A stretch of 64,000 nucleotides of DNA from Desulfacinum infernum DSM 9756 (GCF_900129305.1 NZ_FQVB01000009.1:90689-154688); one strand, 5' to 3'. Shown: positions 37,297-46,245, counted from the first letter of the stretch. Notes: a model not told the origin generated them from the sequence alone. Translations and numbers: made by a program.

Positions 37297-38139
37297 TCAC
37301 CTTTCCGCGTTGGGAGTAAAGAGGCTCTTTCCCAGCATCTTGTAGTCCGCGATGGCCTTCTGAGTCGCGGGGGAGGTCAACCAGTCGATGAAGGCTTTGG
37401 CCAGATCCGCCTTCACCTGGGGGCATCGCTGGGGGTTCACGATCAGGGCGCTGTACTGGTTGAAAAGATTTCGGTCGCCCTCCGCCAAGATGACCAGGGG
37501 GGGATCGCCCTTCAGGGTGTGCTCGTACTTGATGTAGGTGCCCCGGTCGGTGAGGGTGTATCCCCGGCGTTCCGCCGCCACGTTGATGGTGGCCAGCATG
37601 CCCTGGCCGGTCTGAATGTACCAATCGGCCTTGTCCTCCACGGGGATTCCGGCCGCCTTCCACAAGGACAGCTCTTTCTTGTGGGTGCCCGAACTGTCGC
37701 CGCGACTGACGAAGGGGATCTTCTCCATGGCCAGCGTCTTGAGCGCCGCCGAGGCGTTCATTCCCCGGATGCCCGCCGGGTCGTCCTTGGGGCCGATGAT
37801 GACGAAGTCATTGTACATGATCCGGGTGCGCTCCACCCCGTAGCCTTCCGCCACATACTTTTCTTCCGCCGCCGGCGAGTGGACCAGGAGCACATCCACG
37901 TCGCAGTTCTTCCCCAATTCCAGCGCCTTTCCCGTGCCCACGGCCACCCAGCGAAGCTCGATGCCGGTCGCTTCCTTGAACATGGGCGCCAGATAGTCCA
38001 AAAGCCCCGTGTTGTCCGTGCTGGTGGTGGTGGCCATCTGCAGGACCTTGTCCGCCGCCTGCGGCGCGCCTCCCGCGCAGGCGAAAAGGGCCAGGAACAG
38101 GGCCGGAACAAGAAGCGTGTTTCGGAGTTTTCCTTTCAT
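37297..38139 (-). CDS. tupA: Tungstate-binding protein (TupA-like)
   Basis: 280-aa periplasmic binding protein. The N-terminus has a signal sequence with a Cys (LFACAGGAPQAAD), perhaps a lipobox. The mature region opens with MATTTSTDNTGLLDYL, the TupA hallmark whose TTTST residues bind the oxyanion, and contains SRGDSSGTHKKE (about residue 160). ATG 38139 is preceded by AAGGAGG. It lies 74 bp downstream of a TupA-like paralog gene and upstream of tupB and tupC. Confidence 0.92.
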   Translation of the reverse strand: MKGKLRNTLLVPALFLALFACAGGAPQAADKVLQMATTTSTDNTGLLDYLAPMFKEATGIELRWVAVGTGKALELGKNCDVDVLLVHSPAAEEKYVAEGYGVERTRIMYNDFVIIGPKDDPAGIRGMNASAALKTLAMEKIPFVSRGDSSGTHKKELSLWKAAGIPVEDKADWYIQTGQGMLATINVAAERRGYTLTDRGTYIKYEHTLKGDPPLVILAEGDRNLFNQYSALIVNPQRCPQVKADLAKAFIDWLTSPATQKAIADYKMLGKSLFTPNAER

Positions 38140-38213
38140 CTTCAGCCTCCTTCGGGGTGTCCATGCCATGCACGAAAGGTTCATGACGAACAACGCAGCC
38201 CATGCATCCGCGC

Positions 38214-39068
38214 TCAGTGGGCGAACTGGGCGGCATAGGCCGCGTCGTTGTACAGGGGCTCGCCGTATTGCTCGACCCCGTAATGACGGATGATCCGCTG
38301 GCCTTGGTCGGAAGCCAGAAATTCAATGAACCGCCGGGCCAGCCGGGCGCCTTCCGTCGTTTGGGGTGGAGCGCACAGTGCGTGATAGACGTTGACAAGG
38401 AGCGGGTCGCCGCGGAAAAGAACCCTCAGGCCCCGGAGATCCTTCCTGGCGGCCACCCACGTACTGCTGTCCGTCATGAAATAGCCGCCCACTTCGTCGG
38501 CCTTTTTGAGCGTCGCCCACATGAAGGTCCCCGTCACCATGTACCAACGGCCCCGAGGCTGGATGCCCGCCTTGGACCAGATCATCCTTTCCTTCTTGTG
38601 GGTGCCCGAATTGTCCCCCCGGGAAAGGAAGACGGCTTCGGCTTCGGCGATGCGCCGGTAGGCGTCCACCACGTCGGTTGCCCCCCGAACGGATGCGGGA
38701 TCGGAAGCCGGGCCGACCACGTAAAATTCATTGGAGGCGAGAAGGGTTCTCTGGGTTGCCCAGCCTTCCGACACCGCCTTCTTTTCCGCCTCCGGCGCAT
38801 GGACCATGACCATGTCCACCCGGCCGCTTCGAAGCAGCTGCAAGGACTTGCCCGAGCCCGCCTTGATCCAGCACAAGCGCGAGTCATGGTCGGCGTTGAA
38901 TGCGGCGGCCAGTTCTTCCAGAAGGCCCAGCTCCCCCGGACTTCCCGTGGCCAGGCGAAGGAGATGTTGCCCGTTTCCGTAGACCGCCGTGCAGGGCGGA
39001 TCCGCCGCGGCCGCCGATGTGCTGAGCCAAACAAGGAGAGCGAAAAAAAGAGCGCGGGTTCGTCTCAT
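38214..39068 (-). CDS. Divergent TupA paralog, periplasmic binding protein of unknown ligand
   Basis: 284-aa protein with a signal peptide (residues 1-22, ending in TSAAAAD). It is colinear with TupA and keeps SRGDNSGTHKKERMIWSKAG and VMVHAPEAEKKAV. The ligand-binding TTTST opening is replaced by LATGSPGELGLLEEL, so the oxyanion pocket should differ. It heads the tup transcription unit, immediately downstream of the strongest operator in the window. It may bind another oxyanion, act as a second tungstate receptor feeding TupBC, or serve as a sensor; none is shown. Confidence 0.85.
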   Translation of the reverse strand: MRRTRALFFALLVWLSTSAAAADPPCTAVYGNGQHLLRLATGSPGELGLLEELAAAFNADHDSRLCWIKAGSGKSLQLLRSGRVDMVMVHAPEAEKKAVSEGWATQRTLLASNEFYVVGPASDPASVRGATDVVDAYRRIAEAEAVFLSRGDNSGTHKKERMIWSKAGIQPRGRWYMVTGTFMWATLKKADEVGGYFMTDSSTWVAARKDLRGLRVLFRGDPLLVNVYHALCAPPQTTEGARLARRFIEFLASDQGQRIIRHYGVEQYGEPLYNDAAYAAQFAH

Positions 39069-39138
39069 GTGGGTTCCCTTCCGTTTGGGGTCGCCTTCCC
39101 GGATGCAGGGTTTGTGCACCATGTTTCACGTGAGCGGG

Positions 39139-39180
39139 AGTCTAGCGGAGGGCCATCGCTATGTCAAGAAAGACATAGCG
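39139..39180 (-). promoter_or_regulatory. Promoter with the longest perfect operator (site f) upstream of the tup operon
   Basis: CGCTATGTC (39157-39165), six bases, GACATAGCG (39172-39180): perfect 9-bp arms. On the minus strand a -35 TTGACA (39162-39167) lies inside the palindrome, and a -10 TAGACT (39139-39144) follows after 17 bp. A bound regulator would cover the -35 of the tup operon. Confidence 0.75.
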
Positions 39181-39351
39181 CCCCGGCCCCCCCTTTCCCC
39201 GGCGCCACCCAAGGTCGGGGACGACGGCCGGGTGCGGGCGTGCTTTCGGGCTGGAAGAAATCAGCCGGGCGTGGCATGAAAAGGGGGCGCACCGCCGAGG
39301 CGGTGTCTCGGACCATTGGTCGAACCTTTTTCTTGCGGAAGGAGTGAAGGA

Positions 39352-40512
39352 ATGTTCCAGAAGACACGGGAACTTTTTCCCGTAAAGGAGGAGGGGGTTT
39401 TTCTGGCCCACTGCGCCATCTCTCCCGTTCCCGAGCCGGCCTGCAGGGCCATGACGGCGGCCGTGCGGGACCAGATGCGTCGGGGGATGTCGGGTCTTTC
39501 CGGTTATTTCCAATCTGTGGAGAAGCTGCGCGCCGCGGCCGCCCGGCTTCTGGACACCGACCCCGACAACCTGGCCTTTGTCAAGAATACCTCCGAAGCC
39601 ATGGGGATGATCGCCAACGGCTATCCCTTCCGGCTCGGTGACCGGATCATCAGCTACGTGCACGAGTATCCCGCCAATCACTATCCCTGGAGGCTTCAGG
39701 AAAAGAGGGGCGTGGAACTGGTGCTGCTTCCCGACCGCCACCTGGCGGACGCCGACACGGGGGAGCGGCCCTGCGGCTGGTCTATGGAGGACGTGGAGCG
39801 GCTCGTGACGGACAGAACCCGGGTCATCGCCGTGAGTCACGTGCAGTTCACCAGCGGGTTCGCCGCGGACCTCAAGGAACTGGGGGCTTTCTGTAAGGAG
39901 CGGGGGATCGATCTGGTGGTGGATGCGGCCCAAAGCCTGGGCTGCCTTCCCGTGAGGCCGGAGGAGTGGAACATCGCGGCCGTGGTGGCTTCGGGCTGGA
40001 AGTGGCTTTTCGGGCCCACCGGCACCGGTCTTTTCTACACGGCTCCCGAATTCCGCCAAAAGCTTGCCGATGTTCTGGTGGGAGCCGAATGCATGGTGCA
40101 GGGCGACGACTACCTGAACCACACCTGGCAGCCCCATGCCACGGCCCGCCGGTTCGAATACAGCACCACCCCCACCCTGCTGGCCGTCGCCCTGGAAGCG
40201 AGTCTTACTTCCGCCGTTCTTCCCTACCCGCCGGAAGCGGTGGCCGCCGAGGTCTTTCGCCTGCAGGACCGGATTCTTGCCGGCATCGACCGGGACCGCT
40301 ACAAGCCCGTTCTCTTTTCGGGGGCCCACCGTTCCGGCATTCTTTCGTTCATCTGTCGGTGGAATCCGGACGAGATCATGAAACGGGCAGCCCAGGAGGG
40401 CGTTTTTGTGTCGTCCCGGTGCGGCTATCTTCGTCTGGCGCCCCATTGGTGCACCACCGATGAGGAAGTGGACCGGGCCGTGGAGGTGCTCAACGGGATC
40501 GAGCCGGGTTGA
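39352..40512 (+). CDS. Class V aminotransferase-fold PLP enzyme (cysteine desulfurase-like)
   Basis: 386-aa pyridoxal-phosphate enzyme. The PLP lysine lies in ASGWKWLFGPTGTGLFY (about residue 213), preceded by DLVVDAAQSLG with the cofactor-binding Asp. The family includes cysteine desulfurases, selenocysteine lyases and isopenicillin-N epimerase-like proteins. The protein lacks an obvious IscS/NifS active-site Cys loop, so function is open. ATG 39352 is preceded by GGAAGGAG. It starts divergently from the tup operon; a link to sulfur or selenium supply for the FDHs is possible but unproven. Confidence 0.8.
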   Translation: MFQKTRELFPVKEEGVFLAHCAISPVPEPACRAMTAAVRDQMRRGMSGLSGYFQSVEKLRAAAARLLDTDPDNLAFVKNTSEAMGMIANGYPFRLGDRIISYVHEYPANHYPWRLQEKRGVELVLLPDRHLADADTGERPCGWSMEDVERLVTDRTRVIAVSHVQFTSGFAADLKELGAFCKERGIDLVVDAAQSLGCLPVRPEEWNIAAVVASGWKWLFGPTGTGLFYTAPEFRQKLADVLVGAECMVQGDDYLNHTWQPHATARRFEYSTTPTLLAVALEASLTSAVLPYPPEAVAAEVFRLQDRILAGIDRDRYKPVLFSGAHRSGILSFICRWNPDEIMKRAAQEGVFVSSRCGYLRLAPHWCTTDEEVDRAVEVLNGIEPG

Positions 40513-40550
40513 TGGTGGGGGCGGGCGTGCGCGGGCGGCGGGGGAAGCTG

Positions 40551-40925
40551 TCAGGCGGTTGCCCTGCGGATGGTACGGAACTCCGCCTCCAGTACGGATA
40601 GACATTCACGGGAAGGATCCTCAAAGGATACCCCCACGTGGAACTTGCGGATATCTTCCTCGTATCGAGCCCATTGAAACCGTATGGGGGCGGCGAAGAG
40701 GCCTTCCGAAAGGAGGATTTCAAGGACGAGCCGGGTCGGCTGACCCGCCAGCACATGCTTGGAACCCGTCAGAAGCGAAGGCATCTCCAGGCGTGCACCC
40801 GCCAGGCTCACTTCCACGACGGTAACATCCATGGCCGTTTTTTCTTCATTGAAATCGGCGTGCAACACGGCTTGCCAGGAGACTTCGTACCTTCTCTTCT
40901 TGCGCCGGTCACTGAAGGGCCACAT
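40551..40925 (-). CDS. PilZ-domain protein (probable cyclic-di-GMP receptor)
   Basis: 124-aa protein. The N-terminal RRKKRRYEV supplies the RxxxR motif, and VVEVSLAGARLEM the downstream (D/N)xSxxG-like motif, with Glu at the first position. PilZ domains bind cyclic-di-GMP and usually regulate motility or surface polymers. ATG 40925 is preceded by GGGAGGA. It is a single gene converging on the aminotransferase gene, and neighbours give no clue to its target. Confidence 0.85.
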   Translation of the reverse strand: MWPFSDRRKKRRYEVSWQAVLHADFNEEKTAMDVTVVEVSLAGARLEMPSLLTGSKHVLAGQPTRLVLEILLSEGLFAAPIRFQWARYEEDIRKFHVGVSFEDPSRECLSVLEAEFRTIRRATA

Positions 40926-41270
40926 GGTGATTCCTCCCTTTTTTTCCGTAGCCCCCGTTCGTGCTTCGCTGCGGCGGAAACACGCGCGGGGGTGTCTCCT
41001 TTCCTTCGTGTCACGGATCCCGGGGTGGAAATGAGCCGTCGTAGACTGGTCCTAGAATGCCGTGAAAAGACCATCCTCGCAACACTTTGTGTAACCACAT
41101 GGTATTTTCTCCGCTCAAACCGCTCCGCGGCATGTAGATATAACTGTGTTTAATTTCTTGAAACACGCTTCGTTTTGAGGCACAAGGGAGCGGCGCCAAA
41201 AGTGGGAGCGGGGCGGCCGTCCACGGGGACGGCCGCCCCGGGGAAAAACCTTTGGAAGCAAGGAGGGATC
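40926..41270. other. Intergenic region before the glutamine-type ABC operon
   Basis: 345 bp without a gene or a dispersed repeat that I recognise. TATAAC at about 41139 could be a -10 element, with no good -35. A short GC hairpin, GGGGCGGCCGTCC and GGACGGCCGCCCC (about 41210-41241), lies just before the ribosome-binding site AAGGAGG of the binding-protein gene and could affect its translation. Confidence 0.45.
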
Positions 41271-42017
41271 ATGAAAAGACTGGTTGCTTTGCTGATGGTC
41301 GTGGCGGCGGGCCTCTTCTTCATGGGAACGGCCCATGCGGGAAAACTCACGGTGGCCACGGACACCAACTTCCCGCCTTTTGAGTTCAAAGACCCCAAGA
41401 CGGGCGTCCATACCGGCTTCGACGTGGAGCTCTGGGCGGCCATCGCCAAGGAAATCGGCGTGGAATACGATCTGCAGCCCATGGATTTCAACGGCATCAT
41501 TCCGGGCCTCCAGTCGGGCCAGTTGGATGTGGGCATCGCCGGCATCACCATCAAGCCCGAACGGGCCAAGGTGGTGGACTTTAGCGACCCCTACTACAAT
41601 GCGGGCCTCCTCATCCTGGTGCGGGCGGACAACGAAGACATCCAGAAGGTGGAGGACCTGAAGGGCAAGATCGTGGCCACCAAGCTGGGCACCACCTCCG
41701 AGGACTTCGTCAAGAAGAACGCCCAGGCCAAGGAAGTGAAGCTCTATCCCAACAACGACGCCATGTTCATGGAGCTTCTGAGCGGAGGGGCCGACGCGGT
41801 GGTCTTCGATTCTCCGGTGATCGCCGACTTCATGAACAAGCGCGGCAAGGGCGTGGTCAAGGTGGTGGGCCCGCTCTACATGGGCCAGTCCTACGGGATC
41901 GCCTTTCCCAAGGGAAGCCCGCTGGTTCCCAAGGTGAACGCCGCCCTGAAAAAGCTCAAGGACAATGGCACCTACCGGGAACTCTACCTCAAGTGGTTCA
42001 ACACCGAGCCCAAGTAA
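41271..42017 (+). CDS. Polar amino acid ABC transporter substrate-binding protein (GlnH-like)
   Basis: Periplasmic binding protein of 248 aa with a signal peptide (residues 1-23, ending in AHAG). TDTNFPPFEFKDPKTGVHTG and GFDVELWAAIAKEIG are standard for the glutamine/polar amino-acid group, and LDVGIAGITIKPERAKVVDF follows. ATG 41271 has AAGGAGG upstream. Permease and ATPase genes follow after a repeat element. Ligand probably glutamine or another polar amino acid. Confidence 0.92.
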   Translation: MKRLVALLMVVAAGLFFMGTAHAGKLTVATDTNFPPFEFKDPKTGVHTGFDVELWAAIAKEIGVEYDLQPMDFNGIIPGLQSGQLDVGIAGITIKPERAKVVDFSDPYYNAGLLILVRADNEDIQKVEDLKGKIVATKLGTTSEDFVKKNAQAKEVKLYPNNDAMFMELLSGGADAVVFDSPVIADFMNKRGKGVVKVVGPLYMGQSYGIAFPKGSPLVPKVNAALKKLKDNGTYRELYLKWFNTEPK

Positions 42018-42041
42018 GGCCCTGTCCTTCCAAGGGAATCA

Positions 42042-42221
42042 GGGAGCTGGTCCGGCAATGGCTCTCTGTTCCCGAGTATCGAAAGCTTTGGGCTCTCTTC
42101 GTAGCCGCGGGGCTTCAGCCCCGCGGAAAGAGATCCCCGTAAGGCCTGATCGTACGGGGCATATCCGAACGCCCGTCCGTCACCCGGGGATCTTTTCGCA
42201 GCCCTGAAGGGCTGCATTGCG
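42042..42221 (+). repeat. 180-bp composite hairpin repeat (family B), copy 2, inside the glutamine-type operon
   Basis: Starts GGGAGCTGGTCCGGCAATG and ends GGGCTGCATTGCG, with the hairpins CCGCGGGGCT/AGCCCCGCGG (about 42105-42127) and GCAGCCCT/AGGGCTGC (about 42199-42214). It separates the binding-protein gene from its permease gene. Confidence 0.8.
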
Positions 42222-42265
42222 TGGCGGCACTTGGGCGTTTGCGGACGGGCAAGGGAGACGCAACC

Positions 42266-42937
42266 ATGGCTTTTCAGTTCGAACCCGGCGTTGTGGTGGA
42301 AACCTTCCCCATGCTCCTGCGGGGATTGAAGCTTACCGTGGTCATCACCATCGGCGGGCTCTTCTTCGGCTTCATCCTGGGCTCCGTCGCCGGACTCATG
42401 AAGATCTCCCGAAGCCTGTTTCTCCGCAAGCTGGCCGGAATCTACATCGAAACCATCCGCGGCACGCCCATGCTGGTCCAGGCCATGTTCCTCTACTACG
42501 GCGTGCCTATGGCCTCGGGAGTGCGCATCCCGCCCATCGTGGCCGGGATCATCGTCATCGCGGTCAACTCCGGGGCCTACATCGCCGAGATCGTCCGGGG
42601 CGCCATCCAGTCCATCGACCCGGGCCAGATGGAAGCGGGCCGCTCCATCGGGCTCACCCGGTCCCAGACCATGCGCTACATCATCTGGCCCCAGGCGTTC
42701 CGGCGCATGATCCCCCCGTTGGGAAACCAGTTCATCATCAGCCTCAAGGACACCTCGCTTCTCATGGTGATCGGCGTGGGGGAATTGCTGCGCACCGGTC
42801 AGGAAATCGTGGCCGTGAACTTCCGGGCCTTCGAAGTCTACATGGCCGTGGGGATCGTCTATCTCGTCATGACCCTGGGGATCGCCAAGGCCCTGCGGGC
42901 GCTGGAACAGCACTTGCGCGTCCTTCCGGAAAAGTAG
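42266..42937 (+). CDS. Polar amino acid ABC transporter permease (GlnP-like)
   Basis: 223-aa HisM/GlnP-type permease with about five membrane segments. [20 protein letters not shown] and the ATPase-docking region [21 protein letters not shown] are diagnostic. The start is ATG 42266 with AGGGAG upstream; an earlier in-frame ATG lies inside the repeat. The ATPase gene begins 4 bp after its stop. Confidence 0.93.
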   Translation: MAFQFEPGVVVETFPMLLRGLKLTVVITIGGLFFGFILGSVAGLMKISRSLFLRKLAGIYIETIRGTPMLVQAMFLYYGVPMASGVRIPPIVAGIIVIAVNSGAYIAEIVRGAIQSIDPGQMEAGRSIGLTRSQTMRYIIWPQAFRRMIPPLGNQFIISLKDTSLLMVIGVGELLRTGQEIVAVNFRAFEVYMAVGIVYLVMTLGIAKALRALEQHLRVLPEK

Positions 42938-42941
42938 GCCT

Positions 42942-43670
42942 ATGATACGCATCGAGAACCTTCACAAGTCTTTCGGCTCCCTGGAAGTGATCAAGGGGAT
43001 CGACCTGCACGTGCGGCCCGGCGAGGTGGTGTGCATCATCGGGCCCTCCGGGTCGGGAAAATCCACGGTGCTACGCTGCATCAACCGGCTGGAACAGCCC
43101 ACGTCGGGGCGGATCGTCGTGGACGGAAAGGACATCACCGATCCCAAGACCAACATGAACCTGGTGCGGGCCGAAGCCACCATGGTCTTTCAGCAGTTCA
43201 ACCTCTTTCCCCACATGACGGTTCTCCACAATGTGACCCTGGGGCCGGTGAAGGTGCGGGGCCTGAGCAAGGCGGAAGCGGAAAAGCGGGGCATGGAGCT
43301 GCTGGCCAAGGTGGGCCTGGCCGAAAAAGCCCACAACTACCCGGACCAGCTTTCCGGCGGCCAGAAACAGCGGGTGGCCATCGCCCGGGCCCTGGCCCTT
43401 CAGCCCAAGGTGATTCTCTTCGATGAGCCCACTTCCGCCCTGGATCCCGAGCTGGTGGGAGAGGTGCTGGAGGTCATGAAGCAGCTGGCTCGCGAAGGCA
43501 TGACCATGGTGGTGGTGACCCACGAGATGGGATTCGCCAAGGAGGTGGCCGACCGGGTGATCTTCATCGACGGCGGCCGGATCCAGGAAGAAGGGCCGCC
43601 GGAGGAATTCTTCTCCAATCCCAAGAATCCCCGCCTGAGAGATTTCCTGGGCAAGGTCATCGCTCACTGA
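42942..43670 (+). CDS. Polar amino acid ABC transporter ATPase (GlnQ-like)
   Basis: 242-aa ATPase. Walker [10 protein letters not shown], the family segment [17 protein letters not shown], signature LSGGQKQRV, Walker [15 protein letters not shown] and the switch His in [15 protein letters not shown] are present. It completes the operon with the GlnH- and GlnP-like genes. Confidence 0.94.
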   Translation: MIRIENLHKSFGSLEVIKGIDLHVRPGEVVCIIGPSGSGKSTVLRCINRLEQPTSGRIVVDGKDITDPKTNMNLVRAEATMVFQQFNLFPHMTVLHNVTLGPVKVRGLSKAEAEKRGMELLAKVGLAEKAHNYPDQLSGGQKQRVAIARALALQPKVILFDEPTSALDPELVGEVLEVMKQLAREGMTMVVVTHEMGFAKEVADRVIFIDGGRIQEEGPPEEFFSNPKNPRLRDFLGKVIAH

Positions 43671-43754
43671 CCCGCGGCAACGCCTTCCGGTGGACCAAAG
43701 GTCATGGCGACGCTCGCCCCCCCGCCACATGGACCCTCATCCCGGAACGCCCGT

Positions 43755-43930
43755 GAAAACGAAGGATGACCCCCCTTTGGGAAGCAGGCCCCTGTAGGGG
43801 CGACTGATCATTCGCCCCTACAGGCCGCGCACTTGACGGGCGGGGATAAACCCCGCCCCTACCCAAGATGCCCATCCGCTTTTGTAGGGGCTGGCTTCAT
43901 GTGCGCCCGTTGCGATTCGTTCCCACCCGG
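43755..43930. repeat. Family A hairpin repeats downstream of the glutamine-type operon
   Basis: A CCCTGTAGGGGCGACTGATC hairpin unit (about 43789-43828) is followed by GGCGGGGATAAACCCCGCC and a degraded GTAGGGGCTGGC hairpin to about 43912. The left flank (CTTTGGGAAGCAGG) repeats the flank of the copy at 4.2 kb. It lies between converging genes and may act as a terminator. Confidence 0.7.
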
Positions 43931-43976
43931 ATCCGCGGGTGTGAAGCCCCGGGGCTAAGAATGCCTCGGTCCCGAA

Positions 43977-45302
43977 CTAGCGGATGTAGCCCCACTGGAC
44001 CAGCCGCCGGTAGCAGTATTGGGCCATGGGGCCCTTCTTCACCTTCTGGAGCACCGCGTAGTAGGCCCGGGCGGCCTGGTCCCGCCGGCCCAGCGCTTCC
44101 CAGTTTCGCCCCATGTAGAAGGTCACCGGCGGCTGCTCGGGAACGAGCCGGTCCGCCGCCTGCAAGTGCTGCAGGCTTTCCCGGTGCGCGCCGCTGTTGA
44201 AGGTGATCACCCCCGCCACGTACCGGGCGTGGTAGAGGTCCGGATAGAGCTCCACGGCCTTTCGGGCGGCCGAAAGGGCCTGCCGTTCGTTGTCTTCCAG
44301 ATCCTCGGCCACCGCCCGATACACCCACAGAAGGGCCTCGCGGGGAGCCTGGGACGTGGCTTGGCGAAGCAGCCCGAGCGCCTCGCGGGACCGCTTTTCC
44401 GAAAGGGCCTTTTTGGCCCGGTCCATGAGCTCATAGGCCGGCTGCACCCGCCTCAGGTAGGATGTTTTCTGAAGAAAGGTCTCCCTTTTGAGCGCTTCGG
44501 GGGTGCGCAGTTCCGGCCCGTAGCGCGCCAGTCGCCGGTTGGCTTCCGCCACCCGCTCGGTGGTGAGCGGGTGGCTGGAAAAGAAGCTTTCCAGCTGGGA
44601 GGGCTCCCGGTCCTTTTCGTCCATGAGGATGGCCATGGATTGCACGAACCCGGCCGGGTTGTAGCCCGCCCGCACCATGTACTCCATGCCCAGCTCGTCC
44701 GCTTCCCGTTCCTGGTCCCGGCTGTACTTCATGAGGGTCAGGTTGGTGGCCAGGAGGCCTGCCTGGGAGATGAGGTCCCCACCGGGCACCCCCGCCGTTT
44801 GCAATACCAGCGAACCCACGGACGTGAGGAGGCCTCCCAGCACCTGCCGGGTGTAGGTGCTGGTGGGATGGAGCGCCGCCACGTGCGCGATCTCATGGCC
44901 CAGGACGGAAGCCAGCTGGGCCTCGTTTTCCATCTTGGCCACCAGCCCGCGCGTGATGGAGATCTTGCCTCCAGGAAGGGCGTAGGCGTTCAGGTCGGAG
45001 CTGTTCACCACGTTGAATTCGTAGGCCATGTTGGGCCGGTGACTCACGGCGGCCAGGCGCCGTCCGATATCCTGCACATAGGCCTGCAGCTCCCCATCCT
45101 GGAAAAGGCCGTAGGACATCTGGGTGTAGAGGGGATAGAGCTTTTGGCCCGTGGCGATCTCCTGCTGCTCGCTCATGAGCGAAAGCTGACTCTGGTGGGT
45201 CACCGGATTCACGGCGCAGGCCGCCAGGGCCGCAAGAAGCGCCAGAAAACCGAGAATCCGCCACCCGCTCTTCCCCATGCTTTTGCTTCGTGAACATGCC
45301 AT
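43977..45302 (-). CDS. M48-family periplasmic metallopeptidase with C-terminal TPR region (BepA-like lipoprotein)
   Basis: 441-aa zinc peptidase and chaperone-like protein. The N-terminal signal ends in a lipobox, LAAC (Cys29), so it is probably a lipoprotein. The zinc motif HEIAH is at residues 136-140, with the third-ligand region EREADELG downstream. The C-terminal 170 residues form helical TPR-like repeats. BepA-type proteins degrade or refold stalled outer-membrane proteins. I start it at ATG 45302 after GGAGAG; ATG 45317 would add 5 residues. It is a single-gene unit. Confidence 0.88.
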   Translation of the reverse strand: MACSRSKSMGKSGWRILGFLALLAALAACAVNPVTHQSQLSLMSEQQEIATGQKLYPLYTQMSYGLFQDGELQAYVQDIGRRLAAVSHRPNMAYEFNVVNSSDLNAYALPGGKISITRGLVAKMENEAQLASVLGHEIAHVAALHPTSTYTRQVLGGLLTSVGSLVLQTAGVPGGDLISQAGLLATNLTLMKYSRDQEREADELGMEYMVRAGYNPAGFVQSMAILMDEKDREPSQLESFFSSHPLTTERVAEANRRLARYGPELRTPEALKRETFLQKTSYLRRVQPAYELMDRAKKALSEKRSREALGLLRQATSQAPREALLWVYRAVAEDLEDNERQALSAARKAVELYPDLYHARYVAGVITFNSGAHRESLQHLQAADRLVPEQPPVTFYMGRNWEALGRRDQAARAYYAVLQKVKKGPMAQYCYRRLVQWGYIR

Positions 45303-45486
45303 GATCCGTCTCTCCATCCGTCCTCGATGTCGAACCCAATCCTCCCTTGGAACCCTTCGGTGATCCAGGCCATCACACCGGTGCCCGACGGAATAGAAAG
45401 GCTCGCCCTGGCTGTTTGTCGCCGTTCAAGAACATGATCTACATCCCCTTGTTCCATGCGAATGCCGTGGATCGCCAGATCACCCA

Positions 45487-45918
45487 TCACTGGAGAATCA
45501 AGAGGTTCTTCTCGCTTGCCCCTTTCACGGCGCCGAGGGTGATGCGTCGGTCGAACGTTACCAGCCTGCCGTTGTGGCGGACCGCCAAGGCCAAGAGATA
45601 GATGTCGGTGACTTGGCGATGACCGACAAGGCTTGACCAGTCGAAGACCGGCGAACTCAAGAGATTGATATCATCCGGCCAAAATTCATGGGCGGGATTT
45701 TCCACGGCTTCCCGAAGCCGGAGCGCCACCTGCGCGGCGGGTAGCGGATTGGGATAGGCAGGATGGGATAGGATTCGGATGCACCCATTCTGGGTGATCG
45801 GGCAGGAGGCCCAGCCGTGTCGGATTTCCTGCTGAAGCCACGAGACGGCCTGGCGATGGTGGACATGGGCGGCATCCAGGAGAGCGATCAGTACGTTCAC
45901 GTCCAGGAGCGAACGCAT
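45487..45918 (-). CDS. VapC-like PIN-domain toxin
   Basis: 143-aa PIN-domain ribonuclease. Acidic metal-binding residues are visible in SLLDVNVLIALLD (near the N-terminus), the central Glu of LREAVENPAHE, and VTDIYLLALA, with RLVTFDRRI near the end. ATG 45918 overlaps the antitoxin stop codon (TGATG), the standard toxin-antitoxin arrangement. VapC toxins cleave tRNA or rRNA when freed from the antitoxin. Confidence 0.88.
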   Translation of the reverse strand: MRSLLDVNVLIALLDAAHVHHRQAVSWLQQEIRHGWASCPITQNGCIRILSHPAYPNPLPAAQVALRLREAVENPAHEFWPDDINLLSSPVFDWSSLVGHRQVTDIYLLALAVRHNGRLVTFDRRITLGAVKGASEKNLLILQ

Positions 45919-46163
45919 CACAGCCCTTCCCGGTCTCGAAGCTCATCGATCAACTCATTGGTCACGACGACGCCCCGGGGGGGAAACGGACGGAAACCCG
46001 CCACAGCCTCCTCTCCCTCATCGAGGCGAGCTCCCGCCGTTTCGCCGGTCAGAGCCTGACGCGCCAACCGGGAAAGGACCCGTCCAACGGCCACACGTTC
46101 TCGACGGGCCAATTCCTTGACCGCCGCCAGCACATCATCGTCGATATCCAGGGTGGTCCGCAT
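45918..46163 (-). CDS. VapB-like ribbon-helix-helix antitoxin
   Basis: 81-aa protein starting MRTTLDIDDDVLAAVKELAR, a ribbon-helix-helix DNA-binding opening typical of antitoxins. Its disordered C-terminal part would mask the PIN toxin. The stop codon overlaps the toxin start by one base set (TGATG). A palindrome covers its promoter and is likely the autoregulatory operator. Confidence 0.85.
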   Translation of the reverse strand: MRTTLDIDDDVLAAVKELARRERVAVGRVLSRLARQALTGETAGARLDEGEEAVAGFRPFPPRGVVVTNELIDELRDREGL

Positions 46164-46245
46164 GGTTTCCGCCTCCCATGGCTCGGGAGCCTAGCTTCTC
46201 TTGTTGCCCCCAACCGGATGATCCCGGTTTGCGTCCCTTGCGCCG

